Of a stretch of DNA of 13,446 nucleotides, positions 1 through 6,868 are shown piece after piece. Under the pieces are notes generated by a model. It did no database searches, had not been told where the DNA came from, and saw only the letters and a list, made by a program, of their open reading frames with translations. The stretch spans positions 1 to 13,446 of the forward strand of contig LXTG01000002.1 of the NCBI GenBank assembly GCA_001643535.1, read 5' to 3'. The position numbers were made by a program, and so were the translations under genes. Numbering within the stretch: position 1 is the first letter of the stretch; each line of letters starts with the position of its first letter. This DNA is from a candidate division NC10 bacterium SPGG6 (lineage in GTDB: Bacteria > Methylomirabilota > Methylomirabilia > Methylomirabilales > CSP1-5).

Positions 1-483
1 CACGCGTCGAATCACAGGCTCGTGGTCCATGACGCGTCGAATCAGGCAGGCCTTTCATCGGACGGATGTGAGCTGCTCAACCGTCTCCTCGGGTTCGATC
101 TCCCTCCCGCGGTCCTTGCCCACCTCCTCGCCGGTCTCCCCCCCCGGCCCGTTATGGCATCCGCCTTCGTTTCTTATCTCCCCTCGCGTGGGACGTATCT
201 ACTTGAGGAGGAGTACAATAATTCGGTGCAACGGCTCTATCTGGACCCGTCCGGGATTCTCCGGGGCGGGGAAATCTGGAAGGGTCGCAAGGGGCTTCGA
301 TTTGATTTCAGTGCGGTCCGCGAGGTGCAGGGGATCTCTGTTCCTATGGGGATTACTCTCACGCAGGTCAGCAGACCTGTAAGCATCACGGTGACCTACC
401 AGACGATCGAGGTCAATCCGATCCTCGCCGATCGTCTCTTTTCATTCCCCCTCTCCCCCCCAGCAGAAAATGGGGGCTGCTGA
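1..483 (+). CDS. C-terminal part of a LolB/DUF4292-like outer-membrane lipoprotein (5' end outside window)
   Basis: The frame is open from the first base, so the start probably lies upstream; a GTG at 22 is the first possible internal start. The visible 160 codons begin with a helical patch (LLNRLLGFDLPP, then LLAGLPP), followed by alternating beta-strand-like segments and a closing VNPILADRLFSFPLSPP. This resembles the end of LolA/LolB-fold lipoproteins of the DUF4292 type. Position supports it: in E. coli lolB lies just upstream of ispE and prs, and the same order is seen here. Such proteins bind lipoprotein acyl chains at the outer membrane, but the N-terminal signal and lipobox that would prove export are not in the window. 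A 13-bp direct repeat lies at its visible 5' end. The gene ends 7 bases before the preferred ispE start, which suggests coupled translation. The family call is tentative. Confidence 0.55.
   Translation, partial: HASNHRLVVHDASNQAGLSSDGCELLNRLLGFDLPPAVLAHLLAGLPPRPVMASAFVSYLPSRGTYLLEEEYNNSVQRLYLDPSGILRGGEIWKGRKGLRFDFSAVREVQGISVPMGITLTQVSRPVSITVTYQTIEVNPILADRLFSFPLSPPAENGGC
2..44 (+). repeat. 13-bp direct repeat, 30-bp period
   Basis: ACGCGTCGAATCA occurs at 2-14 and again at 32-44. The 30-base offset keeps the reading frame, so the residues (D/H)ASN recur ten residues apart. Flanking bases are only loosely similar. It could be a small in-frame duplication or an artefact at the sequence edge. 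Confidence 0.5.
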
Positions 484-490
484 TCCGCGG

Positions 491-1387
491 ATGGGACTCA
501 CCCTCTGGGCACCGGCCAAGGTCAACCTCTTTCTCGAGGTCCTGCGGAAGAGGGCCGACGGATATCATGAGGTGCGGACCGTGCTGCAGCACGTCGACCT
601 CTGCGATGAGATCCGGATCCTCGAGGGCGGGGAGGGGATCTCCGTAGAGTCGGACGGCCTTCCCTGCCCGGGGGGTGAGGAGAATCTGGCCTATCGGGCC
701 GCGGACCTTTTCTTGGAGACCACCGGTATCCGAGCCGGCGTCCGGATCCAGATCATCAAGCGCATCCCGCTCGGGGCAGGGCTTGGAGGGGGGAGTAGCG
801 ATGCCGCCACGACCCTGTGGGGGCTCAATCGCCTCCTCCGGGCCGGCGTTACCCCGGAAGGTCTCCACCAGATGGGTATCCAGCTAGGATCGGACGTCCC
901 TTTTTTCTTCGGTGGACCCACGACGTGGGCGTCTGGCCGAGGGGAAGACCTCCATCCCCTTCCTCCCTTTCCTGTCTCGTGGCTGCTGATTGCATTTCCC
1001 GGTTTTCCGATCCCGACTGCCTGGGCGTATGCCAATTTAGAATTGACAGGCGGGGATAAAAGCATTAGGGTGATAGCGGAAACGGAGCAAGGGAACTACG
1101 AACCTCTTCTTGCTTTATCGTGGAATCGTTTCGAGGAAGTCGTCTTCCGCCGCTACCCTGTTGTCAAGCAGCTCAAGGTGTCTCTGGAGGCCTGGGGTGC
1201 CCGGCCGGCCCTCATGACCGGCAGTGGCTCGGCAGTTTTTGGCCGGGCGCGAGTACGAGAGGAAGCGGAGGAATGGGCGGCCCGTCTCAGGGAAAAGGGG
1301 TACACGGTTTTTGTCGTCCAGACCGTGTCTCGTCCCCCCCTGGGTCCCGGTGGGATCGGGGAGGGGGGGCCGGAACGCCCCTACTGA
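491..1387 (+). CDS. ispE: 4-diphosphocytidyl-2-C-methyl-D-erythritol kinase
   Basis: GHMP kinase that phosphorylates CDP-ME at the 2-hydroxyl in the cytosolic MEP isoprenoid pathway, using ATP. With the ATG at 491 the protein has 298 residues and starts MGLTLWAPAKVNLFLEV, matching the family N-terminus with catalytic Lys10. The ATP loop PLGAGLGGGSSDAA is at about residues 93-106, LGSDVPFFF carries the catalytic Asp near 135, and TGSGSAVFG is the C-terminal GHMP motif. An ATG at 470 would add seven unconserved residues and overlap the upstream gene by 14 bases; neither start has a clear ribosome binding site, so coupling to the preceding stop is likely. After the family core the protein has an extra Gly/Pro-rich tail of about 20 residues encoded by long C and G runs. 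An intrinsic terminator follows directly. Confidence 0.95.
   Translation: MGLTLWAPAKVNLFLEVLRKRADGYHEVRTVLQHVDLCDEIRILEGGEGISVESDGLPCPGGEENLAYRAADLFLETTGIRAGVRIQIIKRIPLGAGLGGGSSDAATTLWGLNRLLRAGVTPEGLHQMGIQLGSDVPFFFGGPTTWASGRGEDLHPLPPFPVSWLLIAFPGFPIPTAWAYANLELTGGDKSIRVIAETEQGNYEPLLALSWNRFEEVVFRRYPVVKQLKVSLEAWGARPALMTGSGSAVFGRARVREEAEEWAARLREKGYTVFVVQTVSRPPLGPGGIGEGGPERPY
1334..1369 (+). other. C7/G7 hairpin and G-quadruplex-type motif in the ispE 3' end
   Basis: A C7 run (1334-1340) can pair perfectly with a G7 run (1363-1369). The G tracts 1342-1344, 1352-1354, 1358-1361 and 1363-1369 also satisfy the usual four-tract quadruplex pattern, with loops of 7, 3 and 1 bases. The two structures are mutually exclusive. 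No function is shown. Confidence 0.45.
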
Positions 1388-1398
1388 AGAGGGCGAGA

Positions 1399-1444
1399 GG
1401 GGGTGGGCTTCTCGCAAAGAGGAAAGCTCATCCCCCAATTTTTT
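1399..1444 (+). terminator. Rho-independent terminator after ispE
   Basis: GGGGG (1399-1403) pairs with CCCCC (1432-1436), T1404 with A1430, and GGGCTT (1405-1410) with AAGCTC (1424-1429). An inner CTC/GAG stem closes a five-base loop (1414-1418). Only a bulged T and a bulged GA interrupt the stem. It is followed by AA and six T residues (1439-1444). It begins 11 bases after the ispE stop codon, so it should end the upstream transcript before tRNA-Gln. Confidence 0.85.
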
Positions 1445-1473
1445 GAGAGCGGCGGTCGTGTGAATGGGTAGGG

Positions 1474-1547
1474 TGCGGGGTCGGCTAATGGTAGGCCGCC
1501 AGACTTTGGATCTGGCTGTCCAGGTTCGAATCCTGGCCCCGCAGCCA
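1474..1547 (+). tRNA. tRNA-Gln (anticodon TTG), CCA encoded
   Basis: The full cloverleaf can be drawn: acceptor TGCGGGG (1474-1480) with CCCCGCA (1537-1543), D stem GGC/GCC (1483-1485 with 1495-1497), anticodon stem CCAGA/TCTGG (1499-1503 with 1511-1515), and T stem CCAGG/CCTGG (1520-1524 with 1532-1536) around TTCGAAT. The anticodon TTG is at 1506-1508. The discriminator is G1544 and CCA is encoded at 1545-1547. The weak first pair U1-A72 is typical of glutamine tRNAs. Only 29 bases separate it from the upstream terminator and 20 bases separate it from the preferred prs start, so it is probably cut from a transcript shared with prs. No convincing promoter was found in the short gap. Confidence 0.98.
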
Positions 1548-1567
1548 TCATGCAGAGGGAGGGCACA

Positions 1568-2503
1568 GTGACTCGACTGATCCTCTTTTCTGGGAATGCC
1601 AATCGGAAATTGGCGCAGGAGATCGCCGAATATCTGGGGATGCCCCTCGGTCTGGCCGAGGTCTCTCAGTTCTCTGATGGGGAGGTCTTCGTCCAGCTCA
1701 ATGAAAATGTGCGCGGGGCGGATGTCTTCGTGATCCAGCCGACCTGCCCTCCTGTGGATCATCACCTCATGGAGCTTCTCGTCATGGTCGATGCGGTGCG
1801 CCGCGCCTCTGCACAACGCATCACCGCCGTGATTCCTTACTTTGGTTACGCCAGGCAGGATCGCAAGGTGCAACCCCGAGTCCCTGTTTCAGCAAAGCTC
1901 GTGGCAGATATCATCACGGTCTCGGGGGCCCACCGGGTTCTCACCATGGATCTACACGCCGGGCAAATCCAGGGCTTTTTCAACATTCCGGTGGATCACC
2001 TTTTTGCGCTCCCGGTTCTGCTTCGCTACTTCCAGGAGCGGGAGCGGCATGAGGGAGTGGTGGTGGCCCCCGATGCTGGCGGGGTAGAGCGGGCGCGGGC
2101 CTTTGCGAAACGGCTGGGGACCTCGTTGGCCTTTATCGACAAAAGGCGGGAGGGCCCCAATGATGCCAAGGTGATGCACATAGTGGGGGATGTGAAGGAT
2201 CGGGATGTGATCATTGTCGATGACATGATCGATACGGCAGGGACCATCACCCAGGCGGTGACGGCCCTTTGGGAGGCGGGGGCCCGCCGGATTTACGCGA
2301 GCTGCACCCACGCGGTCCTGTCTGGGGAGGCCATCGAGCGCATCGAGAGCTCGGGCCTTGAGGAGGTGGTGGTGACGAATACCATCCCCCTCGATGAGCG
2401 ACGTTCCTGCAAGAAGCTGACCCTCCTCTCGGTGGCCCCCCTGTTGGGAGAGGCCATCGACCGGATCCATCGGGAAACCTCAGTGAGCTCACTCTTTGTG
2501 TGA
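1568..2503 (+). CDS. prs: ribose-phosphate pyrophosphokinase (PRPP synthetase)
   Basis: Makes PRPP from ribose 5-phosphate and ATP, feeding purine, pyrimidine, NAD, histidine and tryptophan synthesis in the cytosol. From GTG 1568 the protein has 311 residues, the normal length, and starts MTRLILFSGNANRKLA. GGGAGGG at 1557-1563 is well placed for this start; an in-frame ATG at 1550 would begin two bases after the tRNA CCA end and lacks a binding site. Visible motifs are FSDGEVFVQLNENVRG near the N-terminus, the YFGYARQDRK ATP-site segment, VVAPDAGGVERA, the PRPP-binding loop VIIVDDMIDTAGT, and the C-terminal SVSSLF. It is followed by a repeat-bearing gap and then rplY, an order common in Gram-negative genomes. 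No anomaly seen. Confidence 0.97.
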   Translation: MTRLILFSGNANRKLAQEIAEYLGMPLGLAEVSQFSDGEVFVQLNENVRGADVFVIQPTCPPVDHHLMELLVMVDAVRRASAQRITAVIPYFGYARQDRKVQPRVPVSAKLVADIITVSGAHRVLTMDLHAGQIQGFFNIPVDHLFALPVLLRYFQERERHEGVVVAPDAGGVERARAFAKRLGTSLAFIDKRREGPNDAKVMHIVGDVKDRDVIIVDDMIDTAGTITQAVTALWEAGARRIYASCTHAVLSGEAIERIESSGLEEVVVTNTIPLDERRSCKKLTLLSVAPLLGEAIDRIHRETSVSSLFV

Positions 2504-2523
2504 GCAGATGATCGACCTCCGAC

Positions 2524-2606
2524 GACTGACGACGGGATAGAGACGGTCATCGGTTAACGGTGATCGGTCATCGAACGAATGAACCATCCACCATGAACCA
2601 GCACGG
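2524..2606 (+). repeat. degenerate heptanucleotide tandem repeat in the prs-rplY gap
   Basis: The clearest part is four consecutive 7-base units at 2545-2572: GGTCATC, GGTTAAC, GGTGATC, GGTCATC. Units 1 and 4 are identical. The 7-base phase appears to continue on both sides: a diverged ACGACTG/ACGACGG pair upstream at about 2524-2537, and ATGAACC/ATCCACC/ATGAACC at 2579-2599 downstream. The repeat ends just before the rplY start. It resembles the short tandem heptamers known between genes in some bacteria. Its outer limits are judged by eye. Confidence 0.6.
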
Positions 2607-2615
2607 GGGTTGCAA

Positions 2616-3317
2616 GTGGAATTTGTCGATCTGAAGGTCGAACGCCGGACCGGTGCGGGAAAAGGCGTTGCACGAAAGCTTCGTCGGCAGGGACAAATAC
2701 CGGCCATCCTTTACGGAGAGGGAGAGCCGATCCGCTTAGCGGCAGACCCGAAGAGTCTTCTCCGAGCCCTGGGGACAGAGGCGGGCGAGAACGTCCTCCT
2801 CACCCTCACGATTGGCGATGGGGAGAAGCTCACCCGCAGGGCGATGGTGAAAGATGTGCAGGTCGATCCCGTGACCGGGATGATCCTTCACGCAGACCTC
2901 CTCGCGATCTCTATGGAGCGGCCAATTGAGGTCGGGGTACCCGTGGAGCTCACGGGAGTCGCAAGAGGTGTCAAAGAGAAAGGGGGAATGGTCAACCAGA
3001 TCCTCCGGGAGCTCGAGGTGCGGTGTCTGCCGGCGGCTATCCCGGACAGGGTTGTGCTGGATGTTTCCCCCATGGATATCGGGGACGTCCTCCACGTCAA
3101 TGACCTTTCGATTCCTGATGGGGTGGAGCTCCTGACCGACAGGGAAGAGGTGGTGGTGACGGTGGCCGCGCCAGTGGTGGAGGAGGTCGCCGCACCCGCC
3201 GCCGAGGAAGCGGTGGCAGCAGAGGAGGCAGCGGCAGAGGAGGCAGCCGGCGAGCCTGGTGCGGCACCGGAGGCACCCGCCAAGGCGGGAGCCAAGACAC
3301 GACCCAAGAAGGAGTAA
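2616..3317 (+). CDS. rplY: 50S ribosomal protein L25/general stress protein Ctc
   Basis: Binds 5S rRNA in the large subunit. This is the long two-domain (TL5/Ctc) form: an N-terminal L25 barrel (about residues 1-95, with RRTGAGKGVARKLRRQG and IPAILYGEG), then a C-terminal beta domain to about residue 185 (SMERPIEVGVPVELTG, VDVSP-like LDVSPMDIGDVLHVNDL). A low-complexity Ala/Glu tail of roughly 45 residues ends in a basic KTRPKKE. GTG 2616 is preferred because GGGGG (2605-2609) lies six bases upstream; a TTG at 2610 would abut that site and add only two residues. The total is 233 residues. The Ala/Glu tail is a frequent but unconserved addition. It heads a closely spaced run leading through pth to dnaB. 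Confidence 0.93.
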   Translation: MEFVDLKVERRTGAGKGVARKLRRQGQIPAILYGEGEPIRLAADPKSLLRALGTEAGENVLLTLTIGDGEKLTRRAMVKDVQVDPVTGMILHADLLAISMERPIEVGVPVELTGVARGVKEKGGMVNQILRELEVRCLPAAIPDRVVLDVSPMDIGDVLHVNDLSIPDGVELLTDREEVVVTVAAPVVEEVAAPAAEEAVAAEEAAAEEAAGEPGAAPEAPAKAGAKTRPKKE

Positions 3318-3327
3318 GGGGGAGGCG

Positions 3328-3957
3328 TTGTGGCTCATTGTGGGTCTAGGGAACCCGGGAGCCAAGTACGCCCGAAGCCGCCACAACATAGGCTTCCTGG
3401 TCCTGGAGGAGCTTGCGCGTCGGCGGAACGCGCGTATTTCCCGTCGCCGCTGGGAAAGTTTGTACGCTGGGGGTAGCCTGGGGGGGGAACCGATCACTCT
3501 TGTCAAACCGCTCTCCTTCATGAACCAAAGCGGCAGGCCGGTCAAGGCGTGGCTGGAAAAGACGTCGGTCCCGAAAAAGCTCGTGGTGATTCACGACGAT
3601 CTCGATCTCGCCTTTGGGCGGATCAAGGTGCTGGCCAGAGGGGGACCTGGAGGACATCAGGGGGTCCGTTCCATCCAAGAGGAGATCGAGACGGGTGCCT
3701 TTCTCCGAGTGCGGGTCGGCATCGGCCGGCCGGAAAGAGGGGACGAGGTCGAATTTGTCCTGAGTCCTTTCGACGAGGCCGAGGCTCACCTCCTCGCCGA
3801 CCTCTTGAGCCGCGCAGCCGACGCGGTGGAGGAAATCGTGGAGAGGGGTGTAGGATCGGCTATGAATCGCTTTAATGTCCGGATGCGTTCTGCGGCGCGA
3901 GGTCAGCACGCCGAAGAATCGCCCGAGGAGGTGAGGGGGTGCGAGAGTACGAGGTGA
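3328..3957 (+). CDS. pth: peptidyl-tRNA hydrolase
   Basis: Cleaves peptidyl-tRNA released from stalled ribosomes so that the tRNA can be reused. TTG 3328 gives MWLIVGLGNPG, exactly the family N-terminus; upstream in-frame starts lie inside rplY, and the next GTG (3340) would cut into the first strand. A strong GGGGGAGG lies immediately upstream but very close (2-base gap). Visible features: Asn9 in GLGNPG, catalytic His19 in SRHNIGF, SFMNQSG, the catalytic Asp90 in VIHDDLD, and GGPGGHQGVRSI. In the last motif Gln111 replaces the Asn usual at this place in the E. coli enzyme (GHNGL). The length is 209 residues, normal with a short unconserved tail. It starts 10 bases after rplY and overlaps rpsF by 19 bases. 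Confidence 0.95.
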   Translation: MWLIVGLGNPGAKYARSRHNIGFLVLEELARRRNARISRRRWESLYAGGSLGGEPITLVKPLSFMNQSGRPVKAWLEKTSVPKKLVVIHDDLDLAFGRIKVLARGGPGGHQGVRSIQEEIETGAFLRVRVGIGRPERGDEVEFVLSPFDEAEAHLLADLLSRAADAVEEIVERGVGSAMNRFNVRMRSAARGQHAEESPEEVRGCESTR

Positions 3958-4295
3958 TCATCATCTACGAGGCGGGATTGTCCGACGAGGCGCTCGAGGC
4001 ACAGGTAGAGTCATTGAAGGGATTCCTGACTCGGGAAGAGGCTGAGCTTTTGGAGGTCCAGAAGTGGGGGAAGCGCCGCCTGGCCTACGAGATCAAGAAA
4101 AAGCGGGAGGGTTTCTACGTCCTCTTCCGGGTCACGGGTAAGCCCAGCCTGATCCAAGCCCTGGATCGACACCTCAAATTCGCAGAGGTCGTCCTGCGCT
4201 ATCTTGCGGTGGAGGTCAAGCCGGCAGTACGCTCGCAGAGCGAGAAGGCAACCACGGGGGCCGCGACCACTGAGGCGGGGGGGGAGAGATCGTAG
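3939..4295 (+). CDS. rpsF: 30S ribosomal protein S6
   Basis: Binds 16S rRNA in the platform of the small subunit as a partner of S18, which is encoded two genes downstream. The GTG start at 3939 lies inside the end of pth and has GAGGAGG (3925-3931) seven bases upstream. The protein is 118 residues and starts MREYEVIIIYEAGLSDEAL, with the characteristic KWGKRRLAYEIKKKREGFY and LRYLAVEV, followed by a variable tail ending in EAGGERS. A run of eight G residues (4277-4284) encodes the tail. The gene is the first of an rpsF-ssb-rpsR-rplI-dnaB group, a classic arrangement that links ribosome assembly with replication functions. Confidence 0.97.
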   Translation: MREYEVIIIYEAGLSDEALEAQVESLKGFLTREEAELLEVQKWGKRRLAYEIKKKREGFYVLFRVTGKPSLIQALDRHLKFAEVVLRYLAVEVKPAVRSQSEKATTGAATTEAGGERS

Positions 4296-4297
4296 CT

Positions 4298-4684
4298 ATG
4301 GCGAACTTCAACAGGGTCATCCTTCTTGGAAATCTGACCCGGGATCCGGAGCTCAGATACACACCGGGCGGGGCCCCGGTCTGCAGTTTCGATTTAGCCA
4401 TGAATCGCAGTTATACCACGCAAGCAGGGGACCGTCGGGATGAGGTTTGCTTCATTACCATCGTCGCCTGGGGGAAGCAGGCTGAAACCTGCGCGGAGTA
4501 CTTGAGCAAGGGAAGATCGGCCTTGGTCGAGGGGCGCCTTGCCCAACGCTCCTGGGAGACTCCGGAAGGGCAGAAGCGGTCGAAGCACGAGGTGGTGGCG
4601 GACCGGGTCCAGTTCCTCGGGGGTCGCAAAGGGCCTGAGGAGGAGACGGTCTCGGCTCCGAGTGAGGAAGAGACACCCTTTTAA
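4298..4684 (+). CDS. ssb: single-stranded DNA-binding protein
   Basis: Coats single-stranded DNA in replication, recombination and repair. The ATG at 4298 follows the rpsF stop by two bases, and GGGGGGGAGAG just upstream serves as the binding site. The 128 residues are mostly the OB-fold: MANFNRVILLGNLTRDPELR, YTPGGAPVCSFDLA, VCFITIVAWGKQAE, YLSKGRSALVEGRL and VVADRVQFLGG. The acidic tip EEETPF is the conserved C-terminal peptide that recruits partner proteins. The linker between fold and tip is very short, about 12 residues, so the protein is compact compared with the 178-residue E. coli form. The neighbours (rpsF, rpsR, rplI, dnaB) match its usual context. Confidence 0.97.
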   Translation: MANFNRVILLGNLTRDPELRYTPGGAPVCSFDLAMNRSYTTQAGDRRDEVCFITIVAWGKQAETCAEYLSKGRSALVEGRLAQRSWETPEGQKRSKHEVVADRVQFLGGRKGPEEETVSAPSEEETPF

Positions 4685-4734
4685 GGTCGGGACACGACCG
4701 CAAGCCACCTCGGGGCCCTACAGGGGGGATACGA

Positions 4735-4977
4735 ATGGCGGTGATCAAGCGACGGAGGAGCTTTCGTCGGCAGAAGGTCTGCAAGTTCTGCGTGGACAAG
4801 GTAGGGCAGGTCGACTACAAGGATGTCCGACGTCTCCGGAGTTTTGTCACGGATCGAGGGAGGATCATCCCGCGTCGGATCTCCGGCACGTGTGCCCCGC
4901 ACCAGCGGGAGCTGACCGTCGCCGTCAAGCGGGCTCGCAACATCGCCCTGCTTCCATTCGTGGCCGATATCAGCTAG
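4735..4977 (+). CDS. rpsR: 30S ribosomal protein S18 (zinc-type)
   Basis: Small-subunit platform protein that pairs with S6. It has 80 residues from ATG 4735, with AGGGGGG about five bases upstream. The family core DVRRLRSFVTDRGRIIPRRI and GTCAPHQRELTVAVKRARN is intact. Two cysteines in VCKFC and the Cys and His in TCAPHQ suggest the zinc-coordinating variant rather than the zinc-free paralogue. A 50-base gap separates it from ssb and holds a small five-pair hairpin (4685-4699) without a T run. rplI starts ten bases after its stop. Confidence 0.97.
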   Translation: MAVIKRRRSFRRQKVCKFCVDKVGQVDYKDVRRLRSFVTDRGRIIPRRISGTCAPHQRELTVAVKRARNIALLPFVADIS

Positions 4978-4987
4978 GGCAAGATCG

Positions 4988-5431
4988 ATGAAGGTGATCC
5001 TGATACAAGAGGTCCCGGATCTGGGCCGAGCAGGGGACCAAGTGGATGTGGCCAGGGGCTACGCCCGGAACTTCCTCATCCCACGGAGGCTGGCCGTGGA
5101 GGCGACCTCTCCGAACCTTCGGGCCCTCGAACAGATCAAGGCCCACGCGAGACAGCGAGAGGAGCGGGTGAAGCAGGAAGCCGAAACCGTCGCCGAGCGT
5201 CTCCGGGGCCTGACCATCACCATCGCCCGCCCGGCAGGAGAACAGGATCGTCTTTTTGGATCCGTAACGAGTAGCGATGTCGCCGAGGCGTTAGCGCGAC
5301 AGGGGATCCATCTCGACCGGAAGAAGATTGCACTGGAGGGGCCGATCAAAGCCTTGGGGACCTACGCCGTGTCGGTGCGTTTACACCGGGAAACGGTTGC
5401 GGAGGTCCAGGTCCAGGTCGTGAGCGGGTAA
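4988..5431 (+). CDS. rplI: 50S ribosomal protein L9
   Basis: Large-subunit protein that binds 23S rRNA near the L1 stalk and helps maintain reading frame. It has 147 residues, the standard length. The N-terminal domain is typical: MKVILIQEVPDLGRAGDQV, then VARGYARNFLIPRRLAVEAT. It is followed by the long connecting helix (residues about 42-75, rich in Lys, Arg, Glu and Gln) and a C-terminal domain with LFGSVTSSDVAEAL and GIHLDRKKI. It sits between rpsR and dnaB, its usual place. No anomaly seen. Confidence 0.97.
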   Translation: MKVILIQEVPDLGRAGDQVDVARGYARNFLIPRRLAVEATSPNLRALEQIKAHARQREERVKQEAETVAERLRGLTITIARPAGEQDRLFGSVTSSDVAEALARQGIHLDRKKIALEGPIKALGTYAVSVRLHRETVAEVQVQVVSG

Positions 5432-5476
5432 TGTACGATTGTCTTTGAGAAAAGCCGTGCGCGAAAGGCCCACACC

Positions 5477-6868
5477 GTGGCTGTACTTCCTCCAAAGACC
5501 TTTGAGAGGATCCCCCCTCAAAATGTTGATGCGGAGATTGCCGTCCTTGGAGCGGTTCTTCTCGATCGGGATGCCTTGGTAAAGGCGTTCGAGGTTCTTC
5601 GTCCTGAGCATTTTTACCGGGAAGCCCACCAAAAAGTTTTTGCAGCCTGCCAGGCACTCTTCGAGCGGAACGAGCCGGTTGATCTCATCACCCTCGCCAA
5701 TGAGCTGACGGGCCGTCACCAACTTGAGGATATGGGCGGCAATCAATATCTCATCTCCCTAGCCGAGGCAGTCCCCACGGCGGCCAACGTGGTGTATCAC
5801 GCATCGATCGTAAGAGGAAAGGCCCTCCTCCGCGAGCTGATCAGTGCGGGGACGTCGATCGTCTCCTCCTGCTACGAAGATACCGAGCCCACGGAAGCCA
5901 TGCTGGACTTGGCCGAAAAGAGAATATTTGAAGTGTCCAAAGATCGCGTCCGTCCGTCATTCCGGCCGATTAAATCCGTGCTCAAATCGACCTTCGAGGA
6001 TATTGAGCGATTATACAGCCGGAAGGGACATGTCACAGGCGTCCCGACAGGCTTTACGGATCTCGACAATCTCACCGGGGGCTTTCAACATTCGGATTTG
6101 ATTATTATTGCGGGACGGCCCTCGATGGGGAAAACCAGCCTCGCGCTGGGTATTGTCATGCACGCGGCCATGGAAGAGAGGATCCCGACTGCCATTTTTA
6201 GCCTCGAAATGTCCATAAGTCATGTGGTGCAGCGCATGTTATGCGCAGAAGCGAGGGTCGAGGCCTATCGCCTCCGGACAGGTCGCCTGGGGGATAAAGA
6301 TTGGCCGAAGTTGACCACAGCCGCAGGACGGCTTTCCGAGGCATCCATCCATATCGATGACACCCCCAGCATGAATGTTCTAGAGTTGCGAGCCAAGGCT
6401 CGCCGGGTAAAGGCTGAGCACGGCATTGGGTTGCTGGCTATTGACTATTTGCAGCTGCTGAAAGGGGGAGGGCGGTTCGAGAGTCGGCAGCAGGAGATGA
6501 CCGAAATTTGCCGGTCACTGAAGGCCTTAGCCAAGGAGTTAGAAATTCCGATCGTGGCCCTCTCCCAGCTTTCGCGGGCTGTCGAGGCGCGAGACAACAA
6601 ACGCCCACAACTTGCCGATCTCCGTGAGTCGGGGGCCATCGAGCAGGATGCGGATCTGGTGGCATTTATTTACCGCCCGGGATATTACAAAGCGCTCCAG
6701 GCTCCTGACGAAAAAGAAAACTACGAAGCAGAACTCATTGTGGCGAAACAACGGAATGGTCCTACCGGCCCCGTTTCGCTTACCTTTCGGCGGGAGTACA
6801 TGCGTTTCGAGGATGCGGAATTGACTCGGACACCTCCCTTTGACCTCTCCTCTCAACTGAGTAGTTAG
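5477..6868 (+). CDS. dnaB: replicative DNA helicase DnaB
   Basis: Hexameric helicase that unwinds DNA ahead of the replication fork and docks primase. It has 463 residues from GTG 5477, with GAAAGG eight bases upstream. The N-terminal DnaB domain starts with RIPPQNVDAEIAVLGAVLLD. The RecA-type C-terminal domain shows Walker A GRPSMGKTS at 213-221, FSLEMS, Walker B LLAIDYLQLL, LSQLSRAVEAR, and the arginine-bearing LADLRESGAIEQDADLV. No intein or frameshift is seen, although DnaB often carries inteins at these motifs. A hand count over six sampled lines gives about 53% GC against about 69% in sampled radA, so its base composition differs from its neighbour. It is the last gene of the rpsF group. 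Confidence 0.97.
   Translation: MAVLPPKTFERIPPQNVDAEIAVLGAVLLDRDALVKAFEVLRPEHFYREAHQKVFAACQALFERNEPVDLITLANELTGRHQLEDMGGNQYLISLAEAVPTAANVVYHASIVRGKALLRELISAGTSIVSSCYEDTEPTEAMLDLAEKRIFEVSKDRVRPSFRPIKSVLKSTFEDIERLYSRKGHVTGVPTGFTDLDNLTGGFQHSDLIIIAGRPSMGKTSLALGIVMHAAMEERIPTAIFSLEMSISHVVQRMLCAEARVEAYRLRTGRLGDKDWPKLTTAAGRLSEASIHIDDTPSMNVLELRAKARRVKAEHGIGLLAIDYLQLLKGGGRFESRQQEMTEICRSLKALAKELEIPIVALSQLSRAVEARDNKRPQLADLRESGAIEQDADLVAFIYRPGYYKALQAPDEKENYEAELIVAKQRNGPTGPVSLTFRREYMRFEDAELTRTPPFDLSSQLSS

Noticed and set aside
1043..1071. TTGACA with TAGGGT 17 bases later, inside ispE
   Set aside because: The -10 is poor and the strong terminator at 1399-1444 would stop transcripts before the next gene; probably a chance match.
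2545..2572. CRISPR-like array in the prs-rplY gap
   Set aside because: The unit is 7 bases with no spacers; this is a short tandem repeat, not a CRISPR.
3890..3938. Possible S6:S18-binding leader ahead of rpsF
   Set aside because: rpsF overlaps pth, so there is no free leader, and I could not fold a convincing structure with the expected CCG element.
4685..4699. GGTCG/CGACC hairpin between ssb and rpsR
   Set aside because: A five-pair stem is expected by chance in DNA of this composition, and no known regulator motif was recognised.
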